From positions 1 through 14,543 of the forward strand of contig JACDGH010000037.1 of the NCBI GenBank assembly GCA_013815395.1: 14,543 bases of DNA. Reading direction: 5' to 3'. How positions within the stretch are numbered: the stretch's first letter is position 1; the number at the start of each line of letters is the position of its first letter. Under the pieces are notes generated by a model. The model had not been told where the DNA came from. It was given only the letters and a program-made list of their open reading frames with translations, and ran no database searches. Positions 1 through 7,125 of this stretch are shown here, piece after piece. Made by a program: the position numbers and the translations under genes. Source of the stretch: Parachlamydiaceae bacterium. GTDB lineage: Bacteria > Chlamydiota > Chlamydiia > Chlamydiales > Parachlamydiaceae.

Positions 1-206
1 GCTCACATCCTAATTATTGACAAATTTGGGGCAAACGTAAGGAATTCTCTATAAATGCATCCCATAAAACTCTTGAACATGTTTATAAACGAATAAATTT
101 TTCATGTTCATTTAATTCGAAAATCTATACTTTGAAAAAAGAGGGCGGTAAAATATGAAAATGTGCCTTCATAAAATTCATTTTAAAAATTATAGGAGGG
201 TTAAAT
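1..206. other. Upstream region, no complete gene
   Basis: On the plus strand, frame 1 is open from the window edge to a TAA at 52-54 (17 codons). This could be the C-terminal end of a gene starting outside the window, but it is too short to identify. The rest is AT-rich leader DNA before the DUF892 gene. A TTGAAC at 73-78 lies 15 nt before a TAAATT at 94-99, a poor promoter match, and no better one is visible. The ribosome binding site of the next gene, AGGAGGG at 194-200, ends 6 nt before its ATG. Confidence 0.35.
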
Positions 207-740
207 ATGCATAATCAAGATTTATACCAACTTTTTATGGATGAATTAGCCGATATGCAAAGTGCTGAAAATCAAATTGTTGCGTCTTTGCCGAAGTTAA
301 TTAAGCTAGCCTCATTTTCTGAATTGAAAGAATCCCTCTCAAAGCATTTAGAAGAAACAAATAATCAAGTTAAGAGAATTCAACAAATATTTTCTTTGCT
401 TGATGAAGAGCCTGAAGAAAAGACTTGTGAAGCTATGAAAGGCCTTCTTGAAGAAGCAGATGAAATAGTGAAAAATAAAACAAAATCTCCCACTTTAGAT
501 GCAGCAATTATTAGTGCCGCACAAAAAGTAGAACATTATGAAATTGCTTCTTATGGGACTCTTAAAAGCTTTGCTAAATATTTGGATTTAGATAGTGAAA
601 TTATAGCACTCATCCAAGAAACTTTAGACGAGGAAGGTGCAGCTGATAAAAAATTAACCAAAATAGCTGAGGGTACTGCATTTTCAAGTGGCATAAATAA
701 AGAAGCTGCTCAATCTGGCAGAACTGCAAAAAACAAATAA
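207..740 (+). CDS. DUF892 / YciE-type ferritin-like stress protein
   Basis: This 177-residue protein matches the DUF892 (YciE) family in length and pattern. These are all-helical, ferritin-like four-helix-bundle proteins linked to stress responses, whose biochemical role is not settled. The N-terminal DLYQLFMDELADMQSAENQ segment (residues 5-23) is typical. Candidate metal-site acids and histidines recur helix by helix: E13/E21, H47/E49/E50, E109/H110/E112 and E142/E143. There is no signal peptide, so it should be cytoplasmic. The ATG has a strong AGGAGGG 6 nt upstream. The stop is 44 nt before the BON gene on the same strand, which suggests co-transcription. The family call is firm. Metal binding is inferred from the residues only. 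Confidence 0.9.
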   Translation: MHNQDLYQLFMDELADMQSAENQIVASLPKLIKLASFSELKESLSKHLEETNNQVKRIQQIFSLLDEEPEEKTCEAMKGLLEEADEIVKNKTKSPTLDAAIISAAQKVEHYEIASYGTLKSFAKYLDLDSEIIALIQETLDEEGAADKKLTKIAEGTAFSSGINKEAAQSGRTAKNK

Positions 741-784
741 ACAAACATTATTCAACAAAACCATAAAAATTTTAGGAGAAAAGT

Positions 785-1723
785 ATGAAAAAAACATTTA
801 GCATTCTTGGGTTTGGATTAGTATCACTCATATCCGCCAATGGTTATTCCGGTTGCCCAAATGGCAATTGCGGTTATCCTCAAGGACAAGGCTACTCACA
901 AGATCAAGGCCAAGGCTATTATCAAGGTTCTCAAGGCCAAAGCTATCAGCAAGGTCCTCAAGGCCAAGTTTATTATCAGGGACAGCAAGGTCCTCAAGGA
1001 CAAGTCTATTATCAAGGACAGCAAGGCCAACAAGGACAGCCTAGATATTATCAAAGCCAGCAACAACCACAAGATGGATACTATCAGAATTCCTATAATC
1101 AATCTAATGACCAAAATCAAAGATCTAACGCTCAGTATCAAAGATCAAATGATCAGTATCAAAGATCAAATGATCAGAATCAAAGACCTGCACAAGGAAA
1201 CGATTCTAGCCAACAAGTGTCTGATCAAGATATCGACAAAAAAATTCATGATCTTATAGATTCAGGAGTTTTTTCAAAAGGCTATCCAAACGTTACATCT
1301 CGTGTAAATAATGGAAATGTCACATTAAGTGGTTCTGTAAATTCACAAGATGATAAAGTAAAAATTGAAGATGGCGTAAGAAAAATTAAAGGCGTTAGAC
1401 AACTCAATAATCAAATTACTGTAGTTGGTAAGCAAACTGGCTATAATGATACTGAATCTCGAACAAGTTCCGAAAAAAAATATACTCAAGATTCTGCTAG
1501 CACAGATACTGATAGACTGTTGAATTCCAAAATTCGTGAAAAAATTAGCGACGGTTGGTTTTCTGATAGCTACGATAAAATAACTCTAAAAACAAACAAT
1601 GGCGTTGTCACTATCACCGGCGTGGTTGATTCTAGCAGCGATATTCAAAAAATTAATGAAAAGCTAAAAGATGTTGATGGGATTCGCTCTGTGAACAATC
1701 AATTATCTCTAAAAGCAAGATAA
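785..1723 (+). CDS. Exported double-BON-domain protein with Q/G/Y/N-rich repeat region
   Basis: The 312-residue protein begins with a signal peptide (MKK, hydrophobic core about 5-18). Cleavage is probably near ANGYSG; C24 follows but the lipobox is poor. Residues about 25-140 are low complexity, rich in Gln, Gly, Tyr and Asn. They include a perfect 12-residue tandem repeat (57-68 and 69-80, GPQGQVYYQGQQ) and a run of 7-residue units of the type DQxQRSN (109-135). Two BON domains follow, about 148-214 and 242-310, each with the NNGxVTLSG or NNGVVTITG strand and the G(V/I)RxVNNQ ending. BON domains of the OsmY type occur in periplasmic stress and envelope-binding proteins. AGGAG at 774-778 lies 6 nt before the ATG. 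It probably forms an operon with the DUF892 gene and ends at the hairpin at 1741. The function of the repeat arm is unknown. Confidence 0.85.
   Translation: MKKTFSILGFGLVSLISANGYSGCPNGNCGYPQGQGYSQDQGQGYYQGSQGQSYQQGPQGQVYYQGQQGPQGQVYYQGQQGQQGQPRYYQSQQQPQDGYYQNSYNQSNDQNQRSNAQYQRSNDQYQRSNDQNQRPAQGNDSSQQVSDQDIDKKIHDLIDSGVFSKGYPNVTSRVNNGNVTLSGSVNSQDDKVKIEDGVRKIKGVRQLNNQITVVGKQTGYNDTESRTSSEKKYTQDSASTDTDRLLNSKIREKISDGWFSDSYDKITLKTNNGVVTITGVVDSSSDIQKINEKLKDVDGIRSVNNQLSLKAR
953..1189 (+). repeat. In-gene tandem repeats: 36-bp unit twice, 21-bp unit about four times
   Basis: Bases 953-1024 encode two identical 12-residue units in direct tandem. Bases 1109-1189 encode three full and one partial 7-residue unit (consensus D/A-Q-Y/N-Q-R-S-N). 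The repeats keep frame, as expected for a coding repeat that can expand or contract by slippage. The biased composition opens several other frames here, which are shadows. Confidence 0.85.
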
Positions 1724-1740
1724 TTAAAAAGTAGTTATAC

Positions 1741-1782
1741 AAGAGAGAGATCGTGGATCGTACGATTTCTCTCTTTTGTTTT
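1741..1782 (+). terminator. Rho-independent terminator after the BON gene
   Basis: A 14-bp stem, 1741-1754 paired with 1762-1775 with one G-U pair, encloses a 7-nt loop. It runs into TTTTGTTTT (1774-1782). It lies 18 nt past the BON stop. On the minus strand the same hairpin lacks an immediate T run, so it is mainly a plus-strand terminator, although it sits between convergent genes. Confidence 0.88.
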
Positions 1783-1788
1783 CCTTAT

Positions 1789-3228
1789 CTATGAATGGGA
1801 ATGATGCCTTCCGTATCCAAAATAAATGACTAATCCAATAGCAAGCCACCCAAGCAAACGCAACCAGCTATCAATGCCCAATGTCAAAATCATCAATGAA
1901 CAGCTCAGAATGCCACCAATGGGCACCCAGGGGTATAAGGGCACCGTAAAAGGTCGAGGCTGCTCAGGCTTAGTTTTGCGCAATACCATTACCCCTACAC
2001 ACACAATCACAAAGGCTAATAGCGTGCCAATGCTCGTCATATGGCTAACAATCGACAGAGGCATGAAGCCAGCAATTAACCCAACTAATGCCAAAAGAAT
2101 AAGATTCGACTTCCATGGGGTCTTATAAGTAGGATGTAATTCACCAAAAAATTTTGGGAGAAGTCCATCTTTGGCCATCACATAAAAGATGCGGGATTGT
2201 CCCAGCAGTAATACCAAAATCACTGAAGTCATGCCCGTCAAGACGACTAACTTTACAATCCAGTCCAGCCAATAAAAAGGGGTTACAGCAATAGCTACGG
2301 CGACTGGAGCTGCAACATCTAGTTCTTTATAATTAACCAGACCAGTCATTACATAAGCAAATAAGATATACAGAAGCGAACAAATGGTTAATGAACCCAA
2401 AATCCCTATAGGTAAACTCTTCTGAGGAGCTTTGGTTTCTTGAGCTGTGGTAGAAATCGCATCGAAGCCAATATAGGCAAAAAACACCACGCCTGTCGCT
2501 CTTAAAATTCCACTCCAACCATACTCCCCAAAAGTGCCAGTGTTTTCCGGAATAAAAGGCACATAATTTGCAGGGTCAATATAAAATATCCCCGTGCCAA
2601 TAAACACAAATGTGGCTGCTAATTTTATGAAAACCATAATTTTATTTGCTCTTGCCGACTCCCGTATACCTATAATCAATACAATCGTCACAGCAACGAC
2701 AATAGCAACGGCTGGAAGGTTAAACACACCTTCAGAGACAGCTCCATTCCTCAACTTTACTAGCTGCCAAGGAGAGGCAGCTATTACCGTAGGAAAATGA
2801 AGGCCAAAATCTTCTAATAGGGATAAAGCATAGGCCGACCAACTGATTGCCACAGCAGCAGCACCAATAGCATATTCCAATACGAGCGTCCACCCGATAA
2901 TCCAAGCAATAAGCTCGCCAAAGACCACATAGGAATAAGTATAAGCACTTCCTGACACAGGAATCATAGTCGATAATTCACTATAACACAAACCGGCAAA
3001 GGCACACCCCACTGCCGCAAATAGAAAAGAAATGACAATGGCAGGGCCTGCGTTCTCGGCCGCCGCGATGCCTGTGATTGAAAACAATCCGGCTCCAATA
3101 ATCGTGCCAATGCCAAATAAAACCAAATCAAAAGCACTTAACGAACGCCTTAACTGCGGCCCTTCTTCTTCTGAAGAAATTTGCAACTCGGCAATTGATT
3201 TTTTACTCCATAATCCCATATCCGCCAT
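1789..3228 (-). CDS. APC-superfamily amino acid permease, cationic amino acid transporter (CAT/YfnA-like)
   Basis: This 479-residue inner-membrane protein has about 12 hydrophobic helices and is of full family length. TM1 carries the APC substrate-binding motif GIGTIIGAGLF (39-49). FFAYIGFDAISTTAQETKAP (249-268) is the helix-6 region and following loop typical of CAT-type members. LGQSRIFYVMAKDGLLPKFF (342-361) is the conserved loop after helix 8. The family imports amino acids, often cationic ones, by proton symport, which suits an intracellular bacterium that takes amino acids from its host. Exact substrate cannot be read from the sequence. The tail HHSHS is His-rich. ATG at 3228 and ATG at 3219 are both possible; GGCGG sits just before the second. 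It follows the protease gene by 63 nt on the same strand but has its own possible promoter. Confidence 0.92.
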   Translation of the reverse strand: MADMGLWSKKSIAELQISSEEEGPQLRRSLSAFDLVLFGIGTIIGAGLFSITGIAAAENAGPAIVISFLFAAVGCAFAGLCYSELSTMIPVSGSAYTYSYVVFGELIAWIIGWTLVLEYAIGAAAVAISWSAYALSLLEDFGLHFPTVIAASPWQLVKLRNGAVSEGVFNLPAVAIVVAVTIVLIIGIRESARANKIMVFIKLAATFVFIGTGIFYIDPANYVPFIPENTGTFGEYGWSGILRATGVVFFAYIGFDAISTTAQETKAPQKSLPIGILGSLTICSLLYILFAYVMTGLVNYKELDVAAPVAVAIAVTPFYWLDWIVKLVVLTGMTSVILVLLLGQSRIFYVMAKDGLLPKFFGELHPTYKTPWKSNLILLALVGLIAGFMPLSIVSHMTSIGTLLAFVIVCVGVMVLRKTKPEQPRPFTVPLYPWVPIGGILSCSLMILTLGIDSWLRLLGWLAIGLVIYFGYGRHHSHS

Positions 3229-3244
3229 ATCTCGCTTAATGTGT

Positions 3245-3272
3245 TTATTAAAAGATAAACCAATTACTACAA
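3245..3272 (-). promoter_or_regulatory. Possible sigma-70-type promoter for the permease
   Basis: Read on the minus strand, TTGTAG (3272-3267) is separated by 16 nt from TAATAA (3250-3245). The -10 lies about 17 nt before the permease ATG. The match is moderate, and read-through from the protease gene is an alternative. Confidence 0.35.
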
Positions 3273-3291
3273 TTCGCTCTTTTATGCAGAT

Positions 3292-4428
3292 CTAGAGGCG
3301 AGAATATCTTCGCGAATATTTTTTTTCTATGGCTTGCATTGCCGCCTCTTGAGAATAATTTTTTTCAATTTCTTGCATGGCTCTCATATAGGCTAGGCCC
3401 ATGCGCTTGCGGGCATCAGTAATTGTTTCTTCTAAAGGATTATAATTTAAGGCTTCAGGAATAGACTTACCCTGTAATATTTTTTCTACGGCAAAACTAA
3501 CAAAAACTCCACAACTGACGGGATCACTTTGATGCATAGCTACATTTTCAATGATTTCGCTTTCACAATCTTTAAAAAGCGTCTCTGCTAATAATACTAG
3601 GTTTTCGTGCATGTTAAATTTTAAATGATCTTCGAATAATTCTAAACGCGATGGGTCGTCGCTTGTTAATCCCTGCGAATCATAATAATAGATTTTTTTT
3701 TCTAATTGATCGACAATGATGAGAATTATATGGGGACAACTCAATACACTCTTTCTAGGAAAGACAAAGGGATAAACAATATAGTCTTCTTCAAATCGCG
3801 TAAAAGGCTGGAAAGCTAATTGTTGTTCCCGACTCCTTTCAATTTCTGATATTTGTTCTATGTTAGCCCCAACCTCATTTTCAACAAGCAACCAGCTTTT
3901 ATCAATATCTTCCAGATTTCTTTCATCGAAAGGGATTAATGAAGGGTTTAGCCCTTTATTTTTATCAGTTTCCGTAACGGGTTCTTCTTCCATCCTTATT
4001 TTATTTTCCGCCAATAACCAATTTTGATCTATATCCGAGGGGGCTTCTGTTCCAGTTAAGAGAAATAAAGGATCTAAGCCCTTAATTTTATTGAATCCAC
4101 CGACTAGGCTGTTGAATAAAATCTTGATCTGGGGAGTTTTATATTGATTTTTTAGACTGCTAATGTAGCCAAATACTTCTACATTGCTTAATTGTTTGCC
4201 TGTTTTTAAAAAACTACTGGCATATTGATTTTCAGCAAAATTAAACTTGCATTTGCTGTCGAAGGGCTCATGGTGAGGCTGCATAACATCATTAAAATTC
4301 AGCCTCACAAATTCTGTGGCTTTAGAAACTTGTTTTCCAACCGTAGTTCCAGAAGTGGCTTTATGCGGCGCATATCCTATCTCAGAACATCCTGGGCCAA
4401 ATAAAGCAATCTTCTCAACAACTTTCAT
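3292..4428 (-). CDS. Ulp1-like C48 cysteine protease, probable secreted host-directed effector
   Basis: I chose the ATG at 4428 (378 residues) because AGAGGA lies 6 nt upstream; a longer in-frame ORF reaches 4503 without comparable support. The C-terminal domain carries the Ulp1/SENP catalytic set in order: H233 (in SCPHIILIIVD), D250 (in YYYDSQG), Q300 (in MHQSDPVSCG) and C306 (SCGVFVSF, where DCG is more usual). C48 enzymes cleave SUMO, NEDD8 or ubiquitin conjugates. Bacteria lack these, so a host target is inferred, as known for Chlamydia ChlaDub1 and ChlaDub2. No signal peptide or TM helix is seen, which argues for type III rather than Sec/type II export. A 42-residue unit is duplicated (116-157, 158-199), and MQxIEKxYS occurs twice near the C-terminus. 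It overlaps the Rsm22-like gene by 14 nt, so it is probably co-transcribed with it. Confidence 0.85.
   Translation of the reverse strand: MKVVEKIALFGPGCSEIGYAPHKATSGTTVGKQVSKATEFVRLNFNDVMQPHHEPFDSKCKFNFAENQYASSFLKTGKQLSNVEVFGYISSLKNQYKTPQIKILFNSLVGGFNKIKGLDPLFLLTGTEAPSDIDQNWLLAENKIRMEEEPVTETDKNKGLNPSLIPFDERNLEDIDKSWLLVENEVGANIEQISEIERSREQQLAFQPFTRFEEDYIVYPFVFPRKSVLSCPHIILIIVDQLEKKIYYYDSQGLTSDDPSRLELFEDHLKFNMHENLVLLAETLFKDCESEIIENVAMHQSDPVSCGVFVSFAVEKILQGKSIPEALNYNPLEETITDARKRMGLAYMRAMQEIEKNYSQEAAMQAIEKKYSRRYSRL
3832..4083 (-). repeat. Diverged 126-bp in-frame tandem duplication inside the C48 protease gene
   Basis: Bases 4083-3958 and 3957-3832 encode two adjacent 42-residue units that align without gaps. 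Fourteen positions are identical, including KGLxP, DID, WLL and EN. The strongest block is DIDQNWLLAEN versus DIDKSWLLVEN. The units lie N-terminal to the catalytic domain. Confidence 0.8.
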
Positions 4429-5422
4429 CGAAATCCTCTTCAATGGTTTCTGGAGGGAATACATCTCCCCATTCCAACTTGCGACTCTGTTTATACAAAT
4501 CACCTAGTTTCTTAGAAATAATTTTCTGTTCAAGTCCATTTTGTGCACACAATGTGAAACCAATATGCCCTTTATGCTTTTGTGGATGCCTTAAAATGCG
4601 AGATTCAGGTAAAACAACAGGCGTTTTGGCTACAGCTATGTAAGAATATTTTTCATCTTCGTAACTTAAACACACATCCTTAATGGCCATATGAAAAACA
4701 GAGCGCTCTAGTCTTTCTGCAAAATGACACCAATCGTTTTTTTCCATTGGACATTTTCCAGCGTGTGGACAAGGTGCAATAATTTGGGCCCCACTATCTA
4801 TTAGCTGCTGCCGAATTTGCCTAATACGTTCAAATCCATGCGGAGTTCCTGGTTCAATCACTACCATAATCTGTCCCGTCGCTGCCCAACCTTCAGAAAT
4901 TAATGCCGGTAACAAGTCTAAAGGAATTTCTCCGACAACGTACGACATAATCACCAAATCATGCTTTGGAAATTCGGAAGCCTTTAATTGTCCGCGCTGA
5001 TGCCATTCCGCAGTTTGAAGGACTTTTGTACTTGCTGCGCGCATCATTCGTTTGCCAATCGTAAACCAGCCCGCATCCTGTTCTAATAAAGTCACTTTCT
5101 GTAATTTGGAAAAGCACCCTGCAGCCACCCATGAGGCTGTACCGGGACCTGCCCCTACATCTAAAACACTTTTTATACTAGCTTGAGCCATGCGATTATT
5201 AACTTCATGCAAAACGCGCTTTATCGCGGCATAGGTTCCTGGTAAACGCACAGCCAAATAAGCCAAATGATGCGCTTCTGTAGTCATAAAAGCATTGCTA
5301 GCATCTCTATCCGGACTTCGATATCTTTGCGACAACTCTTTAGCAGCATAGGTCAATTTTGATTGAGATACACCGGCAATTTCTTTTTCTAAAATTTCTT
5401 TAAATTCGCTATTTAAAGCCAA
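4415..5422 (-). CDS. Rsm22-like ribosome-associated methyltransferase with Fe-S cysteines
   Basis: This 335-residue protein belongs to the Rsm22/METTL17 family. These are SAM-methyltransferase-fold proteins that act in small-subunit ribosome assembly. Motif I of the SAM fold is VLDVGAGPGTAS (86-97). The family's cysteine cluster is present: C218-P-H-x3-C224-P...W-C232-H-F, with C292 (FTLCAQNG) as the likely fourth ligand, as in the [4Fe-4S] site described for METTL17. DEKYSYIAVA (256-265) is also family-typical. The start is TTG at 5422, with GGAG in the leader 9-12 nt upstream; the first in-frame ATG would remove 45 residues. It lies 24 nt after the preceding gene and overlaps the protease gene by 14 nt. 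It is a housekeeping-type gene inside a secretion operon. Confidence 0.85.
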   Translation of the reverse strand: MALNSEFKEILEKEIAGVSQSKLTYAAKELSQRYRSPDRDASNAFMTTEAHHLAYLAVRLPGTYAAIKRVLHEVNNRMAQASIKSVLDVGAGPGTASWVAAGCFSKLQKVTLLEQDAGWFTIGKRMMRAASTKVLQTAEWHQRGQLKASEFPKHDLVIMSYVVGEIPLDLLPALISEGWAATGQIMVVIEPGTPHGFERIRQIRQQLIDSGAQIIAPCPHAGKCPMEKNDWCHFAERLERSVFHMAIKDVCLSYEDEKYSYIAVAKTPVVLPESRILRHPQKHKGHIGFTLCAQNGLEQKIISKKLGDLYKQSRKLEWGDVFPPETIEEDFDESC

Positions 5423-5446
5423 GATACTTTCTCCGATTATTTATTA

Positions 5447-5986
5447 TTACTCATATTTTTTAGGATTTGTTTTTGTAACCGTGAAATCTAAAACATCTCC
5501 TACAGCTTGATCTTGACGATTATTAAATTCATTTTTAAACGCTTCACTTAATGATTTTATCGTTTCATTATCTCCAGAAGAGGCTTGATGATACAGCTCG
5601 TTGCGCTTATTAATGACATCGTTCACAATAGCATCATCGCGATAAACAGCTTTTAATACCTCTCTCGGGGCTAAATATATTCTAACCTTATTCAAAGGCT
5701 GTAAAGTCACAAAATCGAGTAAAGAAAAATATCCCTTTGGCGAGCGATGCTCATCTGCTTTCTCCGTGCCTACATCACTAGCGTCATCCTCTTCCTGCAC
5801 CTGCTCTTTAGGAACTTCCTTCGAAAGATCGGGAACGACCGTTTTATCCAGATCCTTAAAGGGTGCGCCTTTTAGCATCTTATAAAAAACATCATCTAAT
5901 TCATCATCGCCTAGTTTAAGATTAGCAATATCAGCAGCCTTTTTCAAACCTTTGTCTTCAGGTAATTGTGAGGCAGATTGAGTCAT
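5447..5986 (-). CDS. Unrecognised acidic soluble protein of the pseudopilin operon
   Basis: I do not recognise this 179-residue protein. It has no signal peptide or TM helix. Residues about 1-50 look helical, 57-80 are very acidic and probably disordered (KEQVQEEDDASDVGTEKADE), and 85-150 form a denser part (YFSLLDFVTLQPLNKVRIYL, then helices). Its ATG overlaps the stop of the upstream gene as ATGA, so the two are translationally coupled. The frame is open for 22 codons before the ATG. Position after four pseudopilins and a one-TM protein suggests a T2SS accessory subunit, perhaps together with its neighbour replacing GspK. This is inference from context only. Confidence 0.7.
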   Translation of the reverse strand: MTQSASQLPEDKGLKKAADIANLKLGDDELDDVFYKMLKGAPFKDLDKTVVPDLSKEVPKEQVQEEDDASDVGTEKADEHRSPKGYFSLLDFVTLQPLNKVRIYLAPREVLKAVYRDDAIVNDVINKRNELYHQASSGDNETIKSLSEAFKNEFNNRQDQAVGDVLDFTVTKTNPKKYE

Positions 5987-6387
5987 CGCTGCAATGATTT
6001 CTTCAAGAAATGAGGACGTTCTTCCAAGATTTTCTTGTAAAAAGGCTGCTCATCATATAACGAGATCATCAAATTCTTAAATAACGCATAAAATGAAGCT
6101 ACTTCTAACGGCGCTTTTTCTTTATCTTCTTTTTTTAGTAATAGTGAAATGCTTATCCTTGGACTAGCTAAAACTTTGGGTCTGGTGGCCCCACTCTCTT
6201 TTTTTGAGCCTTTGGCATCATTATATTTTTTTAAAGCGATCATATTAATATATCCGCGCTCATCTTCTTCCATATAATTTTCAAAAAGCACTTGAAAAAT
6301 TTGCGAGCTGCGATAGGTTTCTAAGCGACCATAAGTCATTAATGCTAATAGCATTAGCATCGTCATGACAAAAATTAGTACATTCAT
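5983..6387 (-). CDS. Small one-TM protein of the pseudopilin operon (possible reduced GspK-like subunit)
   Basis: The 134-residue protein starts with a single hydrophobic helix (residues 1-20, rich in Leu and Met) followed by RLETYRSSQIF. The remainder is charged and soluble, with a Lys-rich stretch at 52-70. There is no basic leader and no Glu at +5, so it is not a normal prepilin. It begins 6 nt after the GspJ-like gene and overlaps the next gene by 4 nt. In canonical T2SS operons gspK follows gspJ, and GspK begins with a similar hydrophobic helix. However, this protein is far shorter than GspK and lacks a visible GspK domain. I offer GspK-like only as a positional guess. Confidence 0.65.
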   Translation of the reverse strand: MNVLIFVMTMLMLLALMTYGRLETYRSSQIFQVLFENYMEEDERGYINMIALKKYNDAKGSKKESGATRPKVLASPRISISLLLKKEDKEKAPLEVASFYALFKNLMISLYDEQPFYKKILEERPHFLKKSLQR

Positions 6388-6393
6388 AAATAT

Positions 6394-7125
6394 CTATTGG
6401 TCATAAATAACGGGTGTGAGGCTATTCACTAAAGGAAACACAAAGATCAAAGGATCTTTTTTCTTTCCCTTTACATCTTTGAATCCTATATTTAACTTGA
6501 TCATAGCCGGGAGTTTTTTAAACTCTCCCAACCACAGCTGCTTTCGCCATCCCCCTTTTGGCTCTGGAGAAGGATTTTCTTGACCCTTGTCAGGATGCTT
6601 TTCTGAATTCTTTTCTGGATTCTCTAGGCCAGTTTTTTCAGGGGGTATAAAAAATTCAAAACTCAAAGACTCTACCCCTTCCAAAAGAATCTCTTTTTTA
6701 ATTGGAATGGGGCTCCCTTTTTCCTGCCGCTTTGGAGAAGGCCAATAGGCTAATGTCAAAAATCCCTGTTTATCCAAGTAAAGGCGACCAATCACATTAT
6801 TTGAAAATAAGCTGTCACGGCTTATATCATTGTCGAAAGTATAAATCAGGCTTTGGCTACCTGCCATGCCGACACCTGCATCGCTCAATGAAAAAAAGAC
6901 AAAATCATCTCCTTTATCTTTCTCATTAACAGCTCGTGGTAGGATCGAAGAAAGCCTATTTTCTACATAGCGCAAATTAAAATGCTCGGCCTTAACTCTA
7001 TCGACATCTATACTAATCAAGCTGATTTGTTGGTAAAAAAACAATAAAGTACTCAAAATCAAAACGGTCAACATCAATGCAATCAAGACTTCAACCAAAG
7101 AAATATGCCTTTTAGAAAGTTTCAA
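6394..7125 (-). CDS. GspJ-like minor pseudopilin
   Basis: This 243-residue protein has a short basic leader (MKLSKRH) followed by ISLVEVLIALMLTVLILSTL, a pseudopilin N-terminal helix with Glu at +5 (E12). The C-terminal W...LPAMIKLNI element (residues 192-213) is the pattern seen in GspJ proteins. A Pro/Glu/Lys-rich insert at 161-191 is probably a disordered loop. Minor pseudopilins GspH, I, J and K form the tip of the type II secretion pseudopilus in the periplasm. The expected Gly at -1 of the prepilin peptidase site is His7. The start overlaps the stop of the previous gene by 4 nt (ATGA). The assignment to J rests on gene order plus the LP motif. Confidence 0.78.
   Translation of the reverse strand: MKLSKRHISLVEVLIALMLTVLILSTLLFFYQQISLISIDVDRVKAEHFNLRYVENRLSSILPRAVNEKDKGDDFVFFSLSDAGVGMAGSQSLIYTFDNDISRDSLFSNNVIGRLYLDKQGFLTLAYWPSPKRQEKGSPIPIKKEILLEGVESLSFEFFIPPEKTGLENPEKNSEKHPDKGQENPSPEPKGGWRKQLWLGEFKKLPAMIKLNIGFKDVKGKKKDPLIFVFPLVNSLTPVIYDQ

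Noticed and set aside
1..54. C-terminal end of an upstream gene
   Set aside because: Only 17 codons are visible before the stop, too few to tell a real gene from chance, so it is mentioned but not annotated as a CDS.
953..1189. CRISPR-like tandem repeats
   Set aside because: The repeats are contiguous, keep the reading frame and have no unique spacers. They are coding repeats.
840..1259. Long plus-strand ORFs (840-1259, 853-1044) and a minus-strand ORF (896-1141) over the BON gene
   Set aside because: They arise because the repeated Gln/Gly/Tyr codons leave other frames without stops. Their products are low-complexity Lys/Ile or Leu/Ile strings with no ribosome binding site, and the BON frame has a signal peptide and domains.
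1826..3295. Plus-strand ORFs (1826-2128, 2594-2800, 3032-3295) within the permease gene
   Set aside because: They are antisense shadows of a well-supported membrane transporter.
4429..4503. Longer start (4503) for the C48 protease
   Set aside because: It would extend the overlap with the Rsm22-like gene to 89 nt and lacks a ribosome binding site. The ATG at 4428 has AGAGGA 6 nt upstream.
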